Source of the DNA: Escallonia rubra
Taxonomy: Eukaryota; Streptophyta; Magnoliopsida; Escalloniales; Escalloniaceae
Assembly (NCBI GenBank): GCA_033065855.1
Contig: JAVXUO010001488.1
Location: 372,001 to 436,000, forward strand
Direction of reading: 5' to 3'
DNA: 64,000 bases
This document shows, piece by piece, positions 1 to 11,400 of the stretch. The position numbers and the translations under genes are program-made. The notes under the pieces were generated by a model that was not told the origin of the DNA, ran no database searches, and was given only the letters and a program-made list of their open reading frames with translations. Position 1 is the first letter of the stretch; each line of letters opens with the position of its first letter.

Positions 1-1082
1 GGATCTGAACCTCAAACCACCATACAATATACTGCATTCGTTCCTACTTCATGGTTAGTGCCACCCAAATCAAAGTTCATTATTTGCAAAAAATACTAAC
101 AACGGACATATATAAAGGCACCTCTTGGTGCTGTTCCCAGACCAAAAATCGAGAAAAAGACATTACAATATCCTTTCCACCAAATGCACTATACAAGACA
201 AATGACCCCCAAAGTCTCATTCCTTAATCTCCATGTAAGAGAATTACTTATAGGACTTCAACTTTTCCAATCCTCTAACTGAGCCTTAAGAGAGTATTTG
301 GATGAGGTATTTCAACTAGAGATTTCAATTTGGGTGAGGATTTGAAATTACCTTTAATGAATCCAGTGTTCAGTAAATACAAAAAAGTATTTGTGAAATT
401 TTAGAAGGAATTTGAAAGAGGGATTTTTTAAATCAAAATTCCCAGTTGATTTTGCCAAATTCACAAGAAAACTACCTTCCACAATTCAAGCTTTTGTTTG
501 TGCGACATGTCTTTCTACTTTCCGTCCATTCATCACTCCCTCTCCCCTTCTTTTTTAATCTCAGCCATCTTTTTTTCATCTTTTGTTTTACCAATTTATC
601 TATAATTCATTTATTTCGTAACCAATCATTGTTATACAATATTACGATCTACCAGTAGCTTTGAAAGTCCTTGTATCATAGAGAACCTTAGAGTACTTCA
701 ACTATGTTTCGGTTACTGCTTGGCCAGAAACTTTACTTCAAGATATGTATTATACACACACACAACACACGCGCCAAAAACTTTAATTCAAGATATGTAT
801 TATACACGCATGCGCGCGCTGTGCAGTCTTTATTCTACTCAATTTGACAAAGGCTCCAATCAAAAGTAGCATTCTCAGTTTAAAGCATCAAACATTCAAT
901 TCGCAAGAAAATTCACAATTCAGTAGCAAACAAGTATCAGAACCACTTTTAAAATGCAATGCCCTAATCCTACACTCGAGAAATACATAGTAATCGCCAA
1001 CTACATTAAATGCATAACTAAAAGCAGCAGCGTTGATCAAATCAGAAAGACCAACAAAGCAGCATGCAATGCAAGCGCTTAC

Positions 1083-1397
1083 CCGGTCCTTGGGCCGCCA
1101 CTTGGAGACCAGCCCGCTCTCCGACGGGCCGGACGCCTCGAACGCCTGGTGCCGGAGGTCGCACAGCACTGTCGTGCGCGGCAGGAACGCCATGCTCGTC
1201 ACGTCCCCGTAACGGCTGCTCGCCGTTTCGGAAACCCGAACATCTCTTCTGGAAATCGACTCCACGTCATCGACGAGGTGGTTCGACTTCGAATTCGACC
1301 AGTCGGAGTACAAGTGATTGTGATCGTTCGGTAGCGCCACCACGACAACGGCGGACGAGTCAGAGAATCGCGACGCCATCAGGTCGCCCAACGCCAT
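1083..1397 (-). CDS. RAPTOR1: First coding exon of a second, tandem RAPTOR copy (partial at window edge)
   Basis: On the minus strand this exon encodes 105 residues starting [11 protein letters not shown] and ending SKWRPKDR, directly before a GT donor (gtaagc). It aligns end to end with exon 1 of the complete RAPTOR gene at 21571-21930, with substitutions and a shorter acidic/serine linker. Flanking DNA is also related: positions 1-290 and 650-1080 resemble 20820-21100 and 21160-21570, which is intron 1 of the complete gene. An extra stretch of roughly 320 bases (about 296-640) is present only here. Exons 2-23 would lie left of position 1, so I cannot tell whether this copy is a full gene. 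An upstream ATG at 1401-1399 overlaps the start codon out of frame and runs 13 codons. That feature is absent from the main copy and could weaken translation. The reading frame itself is intact. Confidence 0.75.
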
Positions 1398-1401
1398 TCA
1401 T

Positions 1402-3880
1402 AACCCCAGTTCTAGCAAAACGATTCACAGCTTTAGCGAGACCGATGAAAATAGTTAGTTGATCGGTCTGTCAGCCATAATTTGTGACAAACTCTTGTTT
1501 TTTTTTTTTTTTTCTAAATATTATTTCCAACTTTTTGTTTGTACATTTGCCTTTGGTTTTTCATTTTGGAATTCTCTTCTTATTTTGTTTGGTGAGTGTT
1601 TGATGGTGAATGTGAAGTTTCATGGGCAGTACGGCATATATAGTATCAAAATCGTTCTTATTTGTCACGTCTTCTGTGTAATTTAATAAATAGATTTATA
1701 TTTATAGTCATAAATATTCCTAGCCTTGTAATGAAATGACATAGCAGTTGAGATACGGCATCTATGATACGATAACACATGAAAGGAACAAAAAGATTCC
1801 GTAGGTTTTGGATTCCGACATTTACGGTTACGAGTGAGCTGCATTCATGTCAGTTCAAAACTTACTAAACCGAACTAGTCAGAATATTCTATGTTACTAT
1901 TGTTTGGTTTGCGAAATTAAATCCTTCGGCTTATTCGGATCGGATACGATTTGGAAAGTTATTATTTGGTTTTAACTTAAATAACTAAATTTGAGTAGTA
2001 TTTCAAATATTAATGTGTATTCTGTAATGGAAGTTTTCGTAAACTATGATACTCATAAAACATTTCGGTTTGGGGCCGAAATACTAAATAACATATCGGT
2101 TTAGGTTCCGTTCAATTTTGAAAAGTATATTGCCGTTTGGATTTGGTTTTAAAAACATATATTTGGATATTCATTTTCAAGATTTTTCGAATCTAAGATC
2201 TTCGATCCAATTTGGATAATTTGTAATCTGGTATGATAAATCAATATGCTCACCCTTTAACATTAGCTACCTAAAGCAAAATACTTACTTTTGTGAATTC
2301 ACTTGGATTGCAGTTGTATCCATTAAGGGTAGTTAGTGCAGAGACCCCTTTTTGAGATTTTATTTTATTATTTTTGTAGGCTTTATTTATTTTATTTTTA
2401 GTCCAGTCTAGCTGGCTTGTTCCAGTTCCGTCAGTTTGGACTTAACTCAGATTAGAGTCTGGATAAGACAGGGAGTTTGGGAGTTAAAACCTAAGATAAA
2501 TATTCTATAACTACGTAGTAAAACCTAATTGAATTATAACTTCCCAAGTCACCGCCTAATTTTCATTTATTTCTCTATTGCACCCCATTAATTTGTAACC
2601 TATGGTTATTATTAATTAATGCTAAAAGCCCAAATAATATCGCTTATACAAATCGTCACTGAAGATATCAATTAATATCACTTACAACAACCATCGTCGA
2701 AGTAATAAATAACCAGTTATAATTTAGCATAAAATCAAACCTAGGTTCAGGGTACTACAAGTTGGCCATGTCCAATGCGGTTAGTCACTCTAGTCAGTTT
2801 CGGCTTAATATAGGTCAGAGTCTAGATAGGATAGAGAGCTTGATAGTTGAACTTATTTTACTTTGGGCTTATATCTTGATTTTATCTTCATTAAGTGCAT
2901 TTTATTAAAAGGTAGTCTTTTCATTTTAAAAAAAAGGGCTTAAAAGTAAACAAACACAAAGTTAGTATTATAACATTTTTATAATATCAAGTTTTCTCAC
3001 GCTTAACTATTATTTGTTTTGGAAAAGGAATAGAATATAGAATATCAAAATAAAGAGTGTCATCAAGTTTTGGTTACTGCCCACTTAGGTACAACCACTC
3101 CTGTGAGAAACCTAAGTAATTATGTAGAACAGATAGCCTGCAATTACATACAACCTTTCTTCAATACCAACTCCCAAAATACTGTAGCCTGCAGTTGCAT
3201 ACAACCATCCAAGTGATAAGATGGTCTACTTGTCAACACATATCAACATCTATATTGCTAAGGAATATGAGTGGCGTCCAAGTCAAAAGGGTTCCATTCA
3301 TAGTAGTACTAATGTGTGAAAATCCGTAATTCCGAGATAGCAATGGACTTCGTAATATACATTGCTTTGATATTCGAATGAGTTCGACCATTTTATAATG
3401 ATCAATACCACGGCTATTGAATAGTTGTTATGGACGTTGAGAACATTATTTATGTTCTCTTTTGGAAATATGATATTCCCTTAAGTTAATTCATCGTTGA
3501 ACGTGAAACTTTGGGCTGCTGGCAGGCTGCGATAACCGGCGGTCGTAGCTGTGGTGGTGGAAGGTGGTGGTCTCAAAATAAAAATCAAAACAAAAAATTC
3601 AAAACTCATAAATGAGAGTTTTCAAAAACAGCCATATTTTAAAAACTGATTTTCAAAACTGAAGGAAAAAAAAACGTAAATTGTGTGTCAAACGCGTTTA
3701 TTTTTTTCAGTTTACAAAACTGGAGAAAAAACAGAAAAAATAAACGTTACCAAACAGACCTTAAGTAGTTGGTTAATTTTCTTTTCAGTCGTGTTTTGCA
3801 TTTTATCATATTCATGTATTACTATAAAAGAGACCGTAGAACAAGTATCGGTCTGTAAATTTGTTTTTGAAACCCATATA
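1402..3880. other. AT-rich spacer upstream of the RAPTOR exon-1 copy
   Basis: No supported gene. It contains a T-run near 1500 and two related blocks at about 2400-2490 and 2768-2856, both with a 'cagtttcggctt/cagtttggactt' core and a 'cagagtctagataggat' tail, which look like diverged direct repeats of an old insertion. At 3530-3770 there is a repeat rich in aaaact/agtttt. It resembles, in inverted orientation, the repeat at 47160-47580 and, more distantly, 22800-23060. All contain a 'gtggtctcaaaa' core and a 'gttaccaaac' or 'caaacgctacc' end, so they form a dispersed family of old, probably MITE-like elements. Confidence 0.4.
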
Positions 3881-3889
3881 CTTTCTCAG

Positions 3890-4420
3890 ATTTTTCCAAC
3901 AAATGTCAACAACCACTGTTCTCCTCACGCAACCAGTACTCCACAGGTAGAACATGCATCAAGCAACTGCTTCGGCCACCCTATCACAAGCTTACCCCAA
4001 CGCTTCCCAGACTATTGAAAACCAGGGCCGTTCAACAGCCATGTTGTTCCCTGAGCCCAGCCTCAGCAACCCCAAACGCAGCCGCTACCACCGCACATCC
4101 TCAACCTCAACCAGCCCAGTCACAACCGCAGCCTCAAACTCAAGCACAACATTGAACATCCCCAGTTCTCATCTGGACGTATAGTTCCTCTGCCTGCAAG
4201 AGGAAGCACTGGGTCAGCTATAAATGGAGATGCAAAGGTAAGTACAAGTACTACCCCCAAGGGAAATTCCCTTGGAGAAGAACAAAAGAGTTTGCCTTCT
4301 TCAAAACAGATTGATTTGAACATCTTAATGTTCTTGGAAATGGCGACGGGAGGTCCGGGACTAGCAACACATGTTCCAACTTGTCAGGAACTCGTCTAGC
4401 CACAGTATGCATGATGGCAG
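3890..4420 (+). pseudogene. Gln/Pro-rich gene relic of unknown identity
   Basis: The base composition changes to CCA/CAG-rich, coding-like sequence. In different frames it reads as Gln/Pro-rich peptides (for example QPQPAQSQPQPQTQAQH) followed by a less repetitive stretch (SSGRIVPLPARGSTGSAING) in another frame. No single frame stays open, and a typical 3'-UTR-like AT-rich tail follows. I read this as the decayed 3' end of a gene or a processed copy on the plus strand. I do not recognise the parent. The alternative is that it is simply low-complexity spacer between the two RAPTOR copies. Confidence 0.3.
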
Positions 4421-5492
4421 GAAGGAAATGAAGTGCTTCTTCGTGTGATGTTCTTGTTATTCATGTCAATATGGCGTGTAACGGTCTCTTTTGTTTGCAT
4501 GAAATTGAGACTCAGATCGATAAGAACAAATGGGTTGCAACAAGAAACATATTTGGTTTAACAGATGAAGCTTTTCACACGAAATACAAATTGATTTGTT
4601 TTTCTCGCTTTCATCTTGCTCGAGTTCTATGGAGGTCAAGGGCAACCGTCTGATCTTGGAACAAAAAACAATACCTCAGTAACACTTTTTTGTCCAGAAG
4701 CATGGCAATATCAACCTGTAAAAAACGAGAATTATGCACCTATCAAGATTTGGTCTGATCTGCTAAATTGCTGTGAGTTCTCGAAAGGCATTTTTGAAGT
4801 ACAACTATAACCCGACTTAATCATTTCAGCGTGCCCAGAATCCAGTTTTCTTAGATACTTGTAACCTAGTTCTTTTTCGTTTTTTGTAGGAATCAGGGAC
4901 CTAAAGACTTGCGCTTGATGAAATCATCTAAAAGCCGCACCCGGTGGACTTGAGGAAAACAAAAACGCCAGTGTTGAGTGTATTTTTGCACTTCTTCTGT
5001 CGCTGAAGGCTAAATTTTGTTGCTAGCACGACTTCAGTGACTAAAATGTGCAGAAATTCACCTATACGTTACAAGACTATTGAGGACACCAAGATACAAG
5101 GAACGCCTTAAATAGAACAAACAAAATATTCACAGATATTACAAATTAAGGGGAGGAGGGGAAGGGGATCACACTAAACATAAGAATGGCCGAAAAGGGA
5201 AAAGAAAGGAGAAAAATATATTTACACCTTTTCCTTTTGTACCTATGTATTGATTATTTGCTGAAGCCTCTCCAAGGACTGGTCTTTCCCAAGTTGTATC
5301 ACCCTTTACACCGGAGGCTTAACGAATATATAGCATAGAAATTCCGCGGACCCAATCTGTACTTCCAGACGTTTGACTGCAAAGAGAAATTGGAGCAGCA
5401 GAATGCAGCAGTCCACTTGCTCCCAATATCTCACGGACGACACTCAACAGAGCCAACAAAAAGGGCTCAGGTGGCCAGAACACAATCTGCAT

Positions 5493-8400
5493 TCATCTTG
5501 GTGGTGATATATCATCAGCATAGATAGAAACACAACCGTCTGCAGCACCAGCAGCGAGCAATGCTTGATAGGGATGGAAGGCGAGGCAGCTTACGGATCC
5601 TATCTTCTGGGCCATGAAATTGGGTTTATATTTGATGGTGCTTAACTGATCACCCTCCAGGTTGAAGACTTTAATGAGCTGCTTGGCCGAGCCACTGGCA
5701 ATAAGGGGTGCATGCCTATGGACAGCTAAAGCTGTAAGCGAGCCCCTATGGGCATTAATAGTTATAAAGGCATCATTTTGCCGTCTGATATCAAGGAACT
5801 TGATGTCACCAGCCTGGGATGCACTAACAACCTGAGATGAAACATGTGAAACAATGAATTAGAGACTGTCAAACTTCAACTATCACAAGCCTTAAATGTA
5901 TTTTACGACATTTGACTGTGTAACCACACCTCTCAGCTCAATTTCCCACGTAAACAGATACAGTGAATATAGGTGCTCTATTTACCTTAGCAGGTTCAAG
6001 TCCAGCTTGAAAGCCAATCCCAACAACTCTTTCTACTCGCTGGGTGTGCGGTCGAGCAACACAAACAAGCCTGGATTACATAGATTAAGATGAAAACAAA
6101 ATAAACCTATATGCTGAGTGTCTGAAACAGGCAGGAGCACATCAGTGTGTATGCATGCGTGTTTGCGTGTTTCTGACATTCTTATGATACTAAGGTTTAG
6201 AAACTCAACATTTGTATCGATAAAACTTCAGGAACAACTCAATTAGACAAACTGCCACCACTTAAACTACAGTGAAAAGTATTTACGAAAGACGATTACC
6301 ATACTTGCGAACAAGCAATCGAGGAAATCTACCTCACAATACTGTCGAAATTGCAAGGTGCTGTTCAATTTAGCAAAGATACTGATAAGAGCACAATCGA
6401 TAAAAACCCAAGGCTAGAGGCTCAGCCAAAAACCTCATTAAAATGCTGATGACTGACAAGCTTCATAAAGTGATCCATGATAAGAAAAACTCAAATGGTA
6501 ATAGATTCTCAAGCTTTGAGCTGAGTTCAGGATTGGAGCTTGCCATAGAAAGGAAGTTGCACTCAAAATTTCAGACTCAAAATGACATTGTCAAGCCGAA
6601 TCGAAGTAACTAACGGTGTCGTCTGGACTCATTTATCTGAACGAGTAAACAATCTTATTTACCTGATCAAGGAAGCATCTAAAGTCATGAAATTCAAGTG
6701 CTTACATTTCAGGCGTTCGAATGTCAAACAGTCTGACGGAACCATCCACGAAACCAGCCGCAAATTGACCCCCATGTATTTGAGAAGCAGACTACAAAGG
6801 AACAAATATGAATTCAGTTTAAAAGAGGATAGCAATTAGTAAATAAAAGATGCGAAGATAAAAACACGGAATGGGAAGATAATTACTTAACCACAAAGTT
6901 TTGATGACAAGAAATTTGGACAACAGATCTCTAGCAACCAATGTTGCCAATGCACCTAGACATTCAGGATAGGCAATCTTCTTTTTGATTCATCATATTA
7001 ATTTTTAATTAACTGATAAAACGTCAAACCCCTCGAAGAAAAAGAATGCCAGAACCGCCCGAAAAGTGAAAAGCAAAAGGCCAATAAAAGTCTTCTTCTA
7101 CTGTGCGTGCATGTTGTGAGGTAGAGAAAGAACACCAATTACTGATTGGAACTCCTAGAGGCAAATTTGTCTATCTTGTAAGAAAGGCCTTTCCGTGATT
7201 CGCATTTGCTATGTACAAACAGAAGTTTGACAAAAAAAAAGAAAAAGAGCAAACCAAGCAAAATGCGAGCAGACTTAAACAAATATTCCATAGGGTAAAG
7301 TAACCCGCATATACACACACGCACGCCTATATACATACATATATATATGGCGAGAGAGAGTGAGGAAAAGGGGACAAGAAGCAAAAAGGATATAATACCC
7401 ACCAATGCTGAGATGCTGCAATCGGAAGCAAGCGGAATAGAACTAACAAGCTGCTCTTTGTCCAGATCCCATACAAGAGTGGAGGAGATCTCACCAGAAG
7501 CATACTAAAAGCATAAAGAACGAATCAAAACAGTGGAAATGATAATACCTTTCTAGAACAAAAAGACAAATATAATTCCGCCAGTTACAAAACTATTTAA
7601 ACTGTAAATACAAGATGAAGTTATTCCACTCTCATTAGATCTTTATCTTACAATAGGTTGCATCTGAAGTTCACATCCTAACAAATATATCGAGATAATT
7701 GTTTAACCATGTGGTATGTACACTTAGCATTACAGCCAAAAGAACAGTTGAAACTGGAACTCATTTAGACATTACAACCAACTCTTTGGAACATTTTGAA
7801 GATTGATGGACACTAATCTGAGCATCAGTCAATTAAATCAGCCGGGAGAGCCCACGTACCATGTATCCAGATTGCTGTTGCCAATCCACAACAGCATTCA
7901 CACTCCGCGCACCAGGTCTATGACCTTGGACTGAGGAAAATGCAGTTACGAGTCTCTGTTTACCCTTCGAGGAGTAATCTTTCCAAATCCGAATACTTCC
8001 ATCACCTAAGATAAATACATGTAAGAAACATGATATAAGTATAGAAACATAGAATAGACTGATTAAACACAGCAGTAAGAAATTTACTTGAAGCAACAAG
8101 TAGCAAGCTGTCATCAAGCTCATTCAACAGGCAGAGCTTTGATATTCCTCGGTCAGGGTAGTCATGATTACTGAAACTATTGAGTAGGGTTGCTTCCTCA
8201 TAATCCCATACCCTGAAAATGTACAATTTAAAAAAGAGTGGATCATAAATACGAGAAATGAAGAGACCAAAGAGCAATTTCTAACACAAGTTAAAATGCT
8301 GACGCGTGAATCAGTCAATTAATCCCTACCCTAAAACCATTGTGGATTAGACTCAAGTTGAGAATCAGCTGAAAATTTTGACATATCCAGCATAAGCTTT

Positions 8401-11400
8401 TTTGTACTTCAAGTGACTTGGTGCAATTTCACGCCGAAAGAAAATATTATGATTTGACCAACAATAGAGATGTATAAGAGAAATCACTATGGACAAAGGA
8501 GATGGAAGTAAATGATTCATGTAGCTGACACCAACAAGTTTGGCATAAGGCCTAGTTGAATTTAGTGTAATGATCATCCCAAGCGCCTATATAGAGGTAT
8601 GTATCAGACATCACGCTACAAACAGACTGGTTTAGCCTATCTGGTATCCCAATCATCAGCTTCATCTGTGCTAAACGAACATTACGAACATCTCAGGGGC
8701 AGAGCCAAGGGCTCAAATGTACCAAAAAAAGAAAAACCAATATTATAACTAAAAGACACACAGCCTCCCTTATGCTTTATCAATGCATGTGTTGCTTCTG
8801 CTCATAATTTAAGGGCATCTTGGACAATCTTAGGTGATGCTTGAACCTCCCATCTAAGACTTAATTTTAAACTTTTTTACAGAGCGCCAAAGATCATCGT
8901 AATCATCCAAGCATTTCTCCAAACTAGTAGGGGTCGCCAACATGAATCCTTTTCTTTCATTCCCCCCATCAAAGCACATATTCTCTAATAATATTGTAGC
9001 AATCAAGTCTTTTCTCACTGCTTCTCCCCAAGTTATCCTCGGCCTACCCCCACCTCGTCAGTCTTGGTACACTTCACTCCTCCTTACAGGGGCATCTAAA
9101 GGCCTACATTGGATATGACCAGACCATCTCAAGCGATGGTGCCTTGTCTGAAAGAGCGCTGAAGAAAGATCATATATATGATACTGCTTGAGAGTAAAGA
9201 ACAAATTGTAAGGTATCGAACAGGCTTAGATTTGACTTTACAAGAAGGGCTTCGGAGTACTCACACATAATAATATTCAATTCTATCGTGCTAGCAGGGA
9301 ATCTAACTGTTCTTTCATTTATTGCATTTTATTGCGAAATCTTCAAAGAAATTGCAAGGGCTAAGTGAGAGAGGAGAACACATCAGTTTGGAAACAACAG
9401 ATGCTTGTGAAGTGAAGTGTCATAAGACCGTGCAATTGCCAGAGGTCGACAAAATATCATCTCAAAATCAAAAGGCTAATTTGGCAACAAATATCTCCAC
9501 GATATCAATGAAGGTCCCTTCAAGGCAGTTTTGGATAAGAAGAATGAATAACAATCACAATGCTACCTCCATATTAGTTTCGGACAATGGTAGGTACATT
9601 GGTAAAAATTTGAGGATATCTACAAACCGAACCTAAAGGGCATGTCATTTGGAAGTATGAGCATGTGCAATGAAAAAAAAAATTTACTTTTGTTTTGTTA
9701 AAGAAATACAAGATTCTCAGCCTCAAAATCATCAAAGGAAAAGACAGTTGCTCAAAGAAAAGAGAACTGTCATGAATATCCAGGGGTTCTAGTGCACAAA
9801 ATGAAATTTTAACAACTGTCATGAACTAAGTATAAAAACAATTTAGCGATTACTATTGATAATTCTACTGGCTCGTCATTTCACCTACCTGATACGCTCA
9901 CTTTCATCTGCAGCAATCACGACTGGAGAGAAAGGATGAAGCAAAGCTGCTTTTGTACCAGTTTCAAATTTTGTATCCCAACTAGCAATTTGATCGTGCA
10001 GCTTGCTAACAGCTGACAAAGAAGAATGAGTGAATTGATAACAATTTTCCTTATGAAGTACATGATAATAAAAGTAGGAGAAGAACTGAAGCCGATCAGT
10101 TAGAGGACCCACAGGAGTGCTGGCACTTAGTTATGTGGTCAAGGGCAAATTTTTCCCTCTCTTCTCTTCTAGCAATCATCTCTTCACTATCATCAGCAAC
10201 AGTAAGCAACGGCTTAGAGAAGTGACCACAGCTCCAGTTATAGATAGTCGATTGTGGAAGTAAACTGCGTTCTGAAACCCCAGAAACTCCACCAGAACCT
10301 AGAAGTGGGTCAGCTAGTCCTGAGTCGGGAGAAATCATCAAATGAGGCCTGAGCTCTAAAGAACAAACTCTTCGCATTCCAGTCAAGTAACTTGGTCGAG
10401 GAGGACTAACAGGAGGTGTTCTAAAAGTCAGAGGCAAATGTCCTGGCAAAACAGCTCGAAAGGATTTTTCTTTAATAAGCATACAAGATAAAATTACAGG
10501 CAGCATAACAGATCCTGATCTGGAAACAGAAAACTCAGCAGGGAATACTGTGCAATGCTAAGCCATTCAAAATTACTAAAGTGGGAAGCCAAACTAGATG
10601 CGAGAATTCAGCATATGGAAATCCAGACTATGTAAGGGATACAGCATAAAACCAACAGAAAGAGGCTTACCTGCGTTCATATCAAACCAAGAAGATGAAC
10701 GTGCAAGTCCAGCAAGACTACTGGTTGGAGACGATGTGGATTCACCTGACCGAACACTGCCGCCAGTGTGCCGAACAGAATTTGTCACCACTTGTTCAAT
10801 CCCTATAATAGATAATACTCGCCGTCCAAGGCCTGCGATTCGTGGAGACGGATCCTTAGCTAGTGTACACATAGCTGACACACATTGTGAATACAATGCA
10901 TTGTCTAGTGGTCTCGGCCTTGTATGGTTAACAACTACGTTGCTAATGCTATCATTCAATATTCCAGAATCAGAATGTTGGGATGAATCATCAGAAAGTG
11001 GGGATCCATGCATTACTCCAGATGTAGCAAGGGGGCTGCTGGTCGACACCCTTCCATCGCGAGAAGCGGATTGGTTGTCACCACCAACTCTCAACAAGGG
11101 ACCAATTTGAGAATATTGGGTTGGAGTTGTATAGCCACTGCCTGTACCCCTGAGGGCAAAAGATGGCATGGAACTGAGTACAGAGTTAGACTGCGGTTTC
11201 CAATATGCAGCAGCAATTGCTTTCAGGTGCTTCTTGTGGACAAAGGCAAAGCGTGCAAGAGCTGTAAATATGAAACAATGCAAACGAATATATTTACACT
11301 GTTGTCCACTAACCAAAACCCAGATTTGCAAATATACATTAACATAGGGGCGCGGAGAGAGTGAGATAATACGATAGGAAGAATCAAGAGCGTGTCCTAA

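Noticed and set aside
954-1462. Long plus-strand open frames over the RAPTOR exon-1 copy
   Set aside because: They are antisense shadows of a GC-rich coding exon; the minus-strand frame matches RAPTOR.
9322-9636. 104-codon plus-strand open frame in RAPTOR intron 17
   Set aside because: No recognisable domain and AT-rich codon use; it lies in intron sequence beside a LINE relic. Possibly transposon-derived, but not supportable.
10598-11364. Large plus-strand frames opposite RAPTOR exon 15
   Set aside because: Antisense shadows; the minus-strand frame contains conserved RAPTOR sequence.
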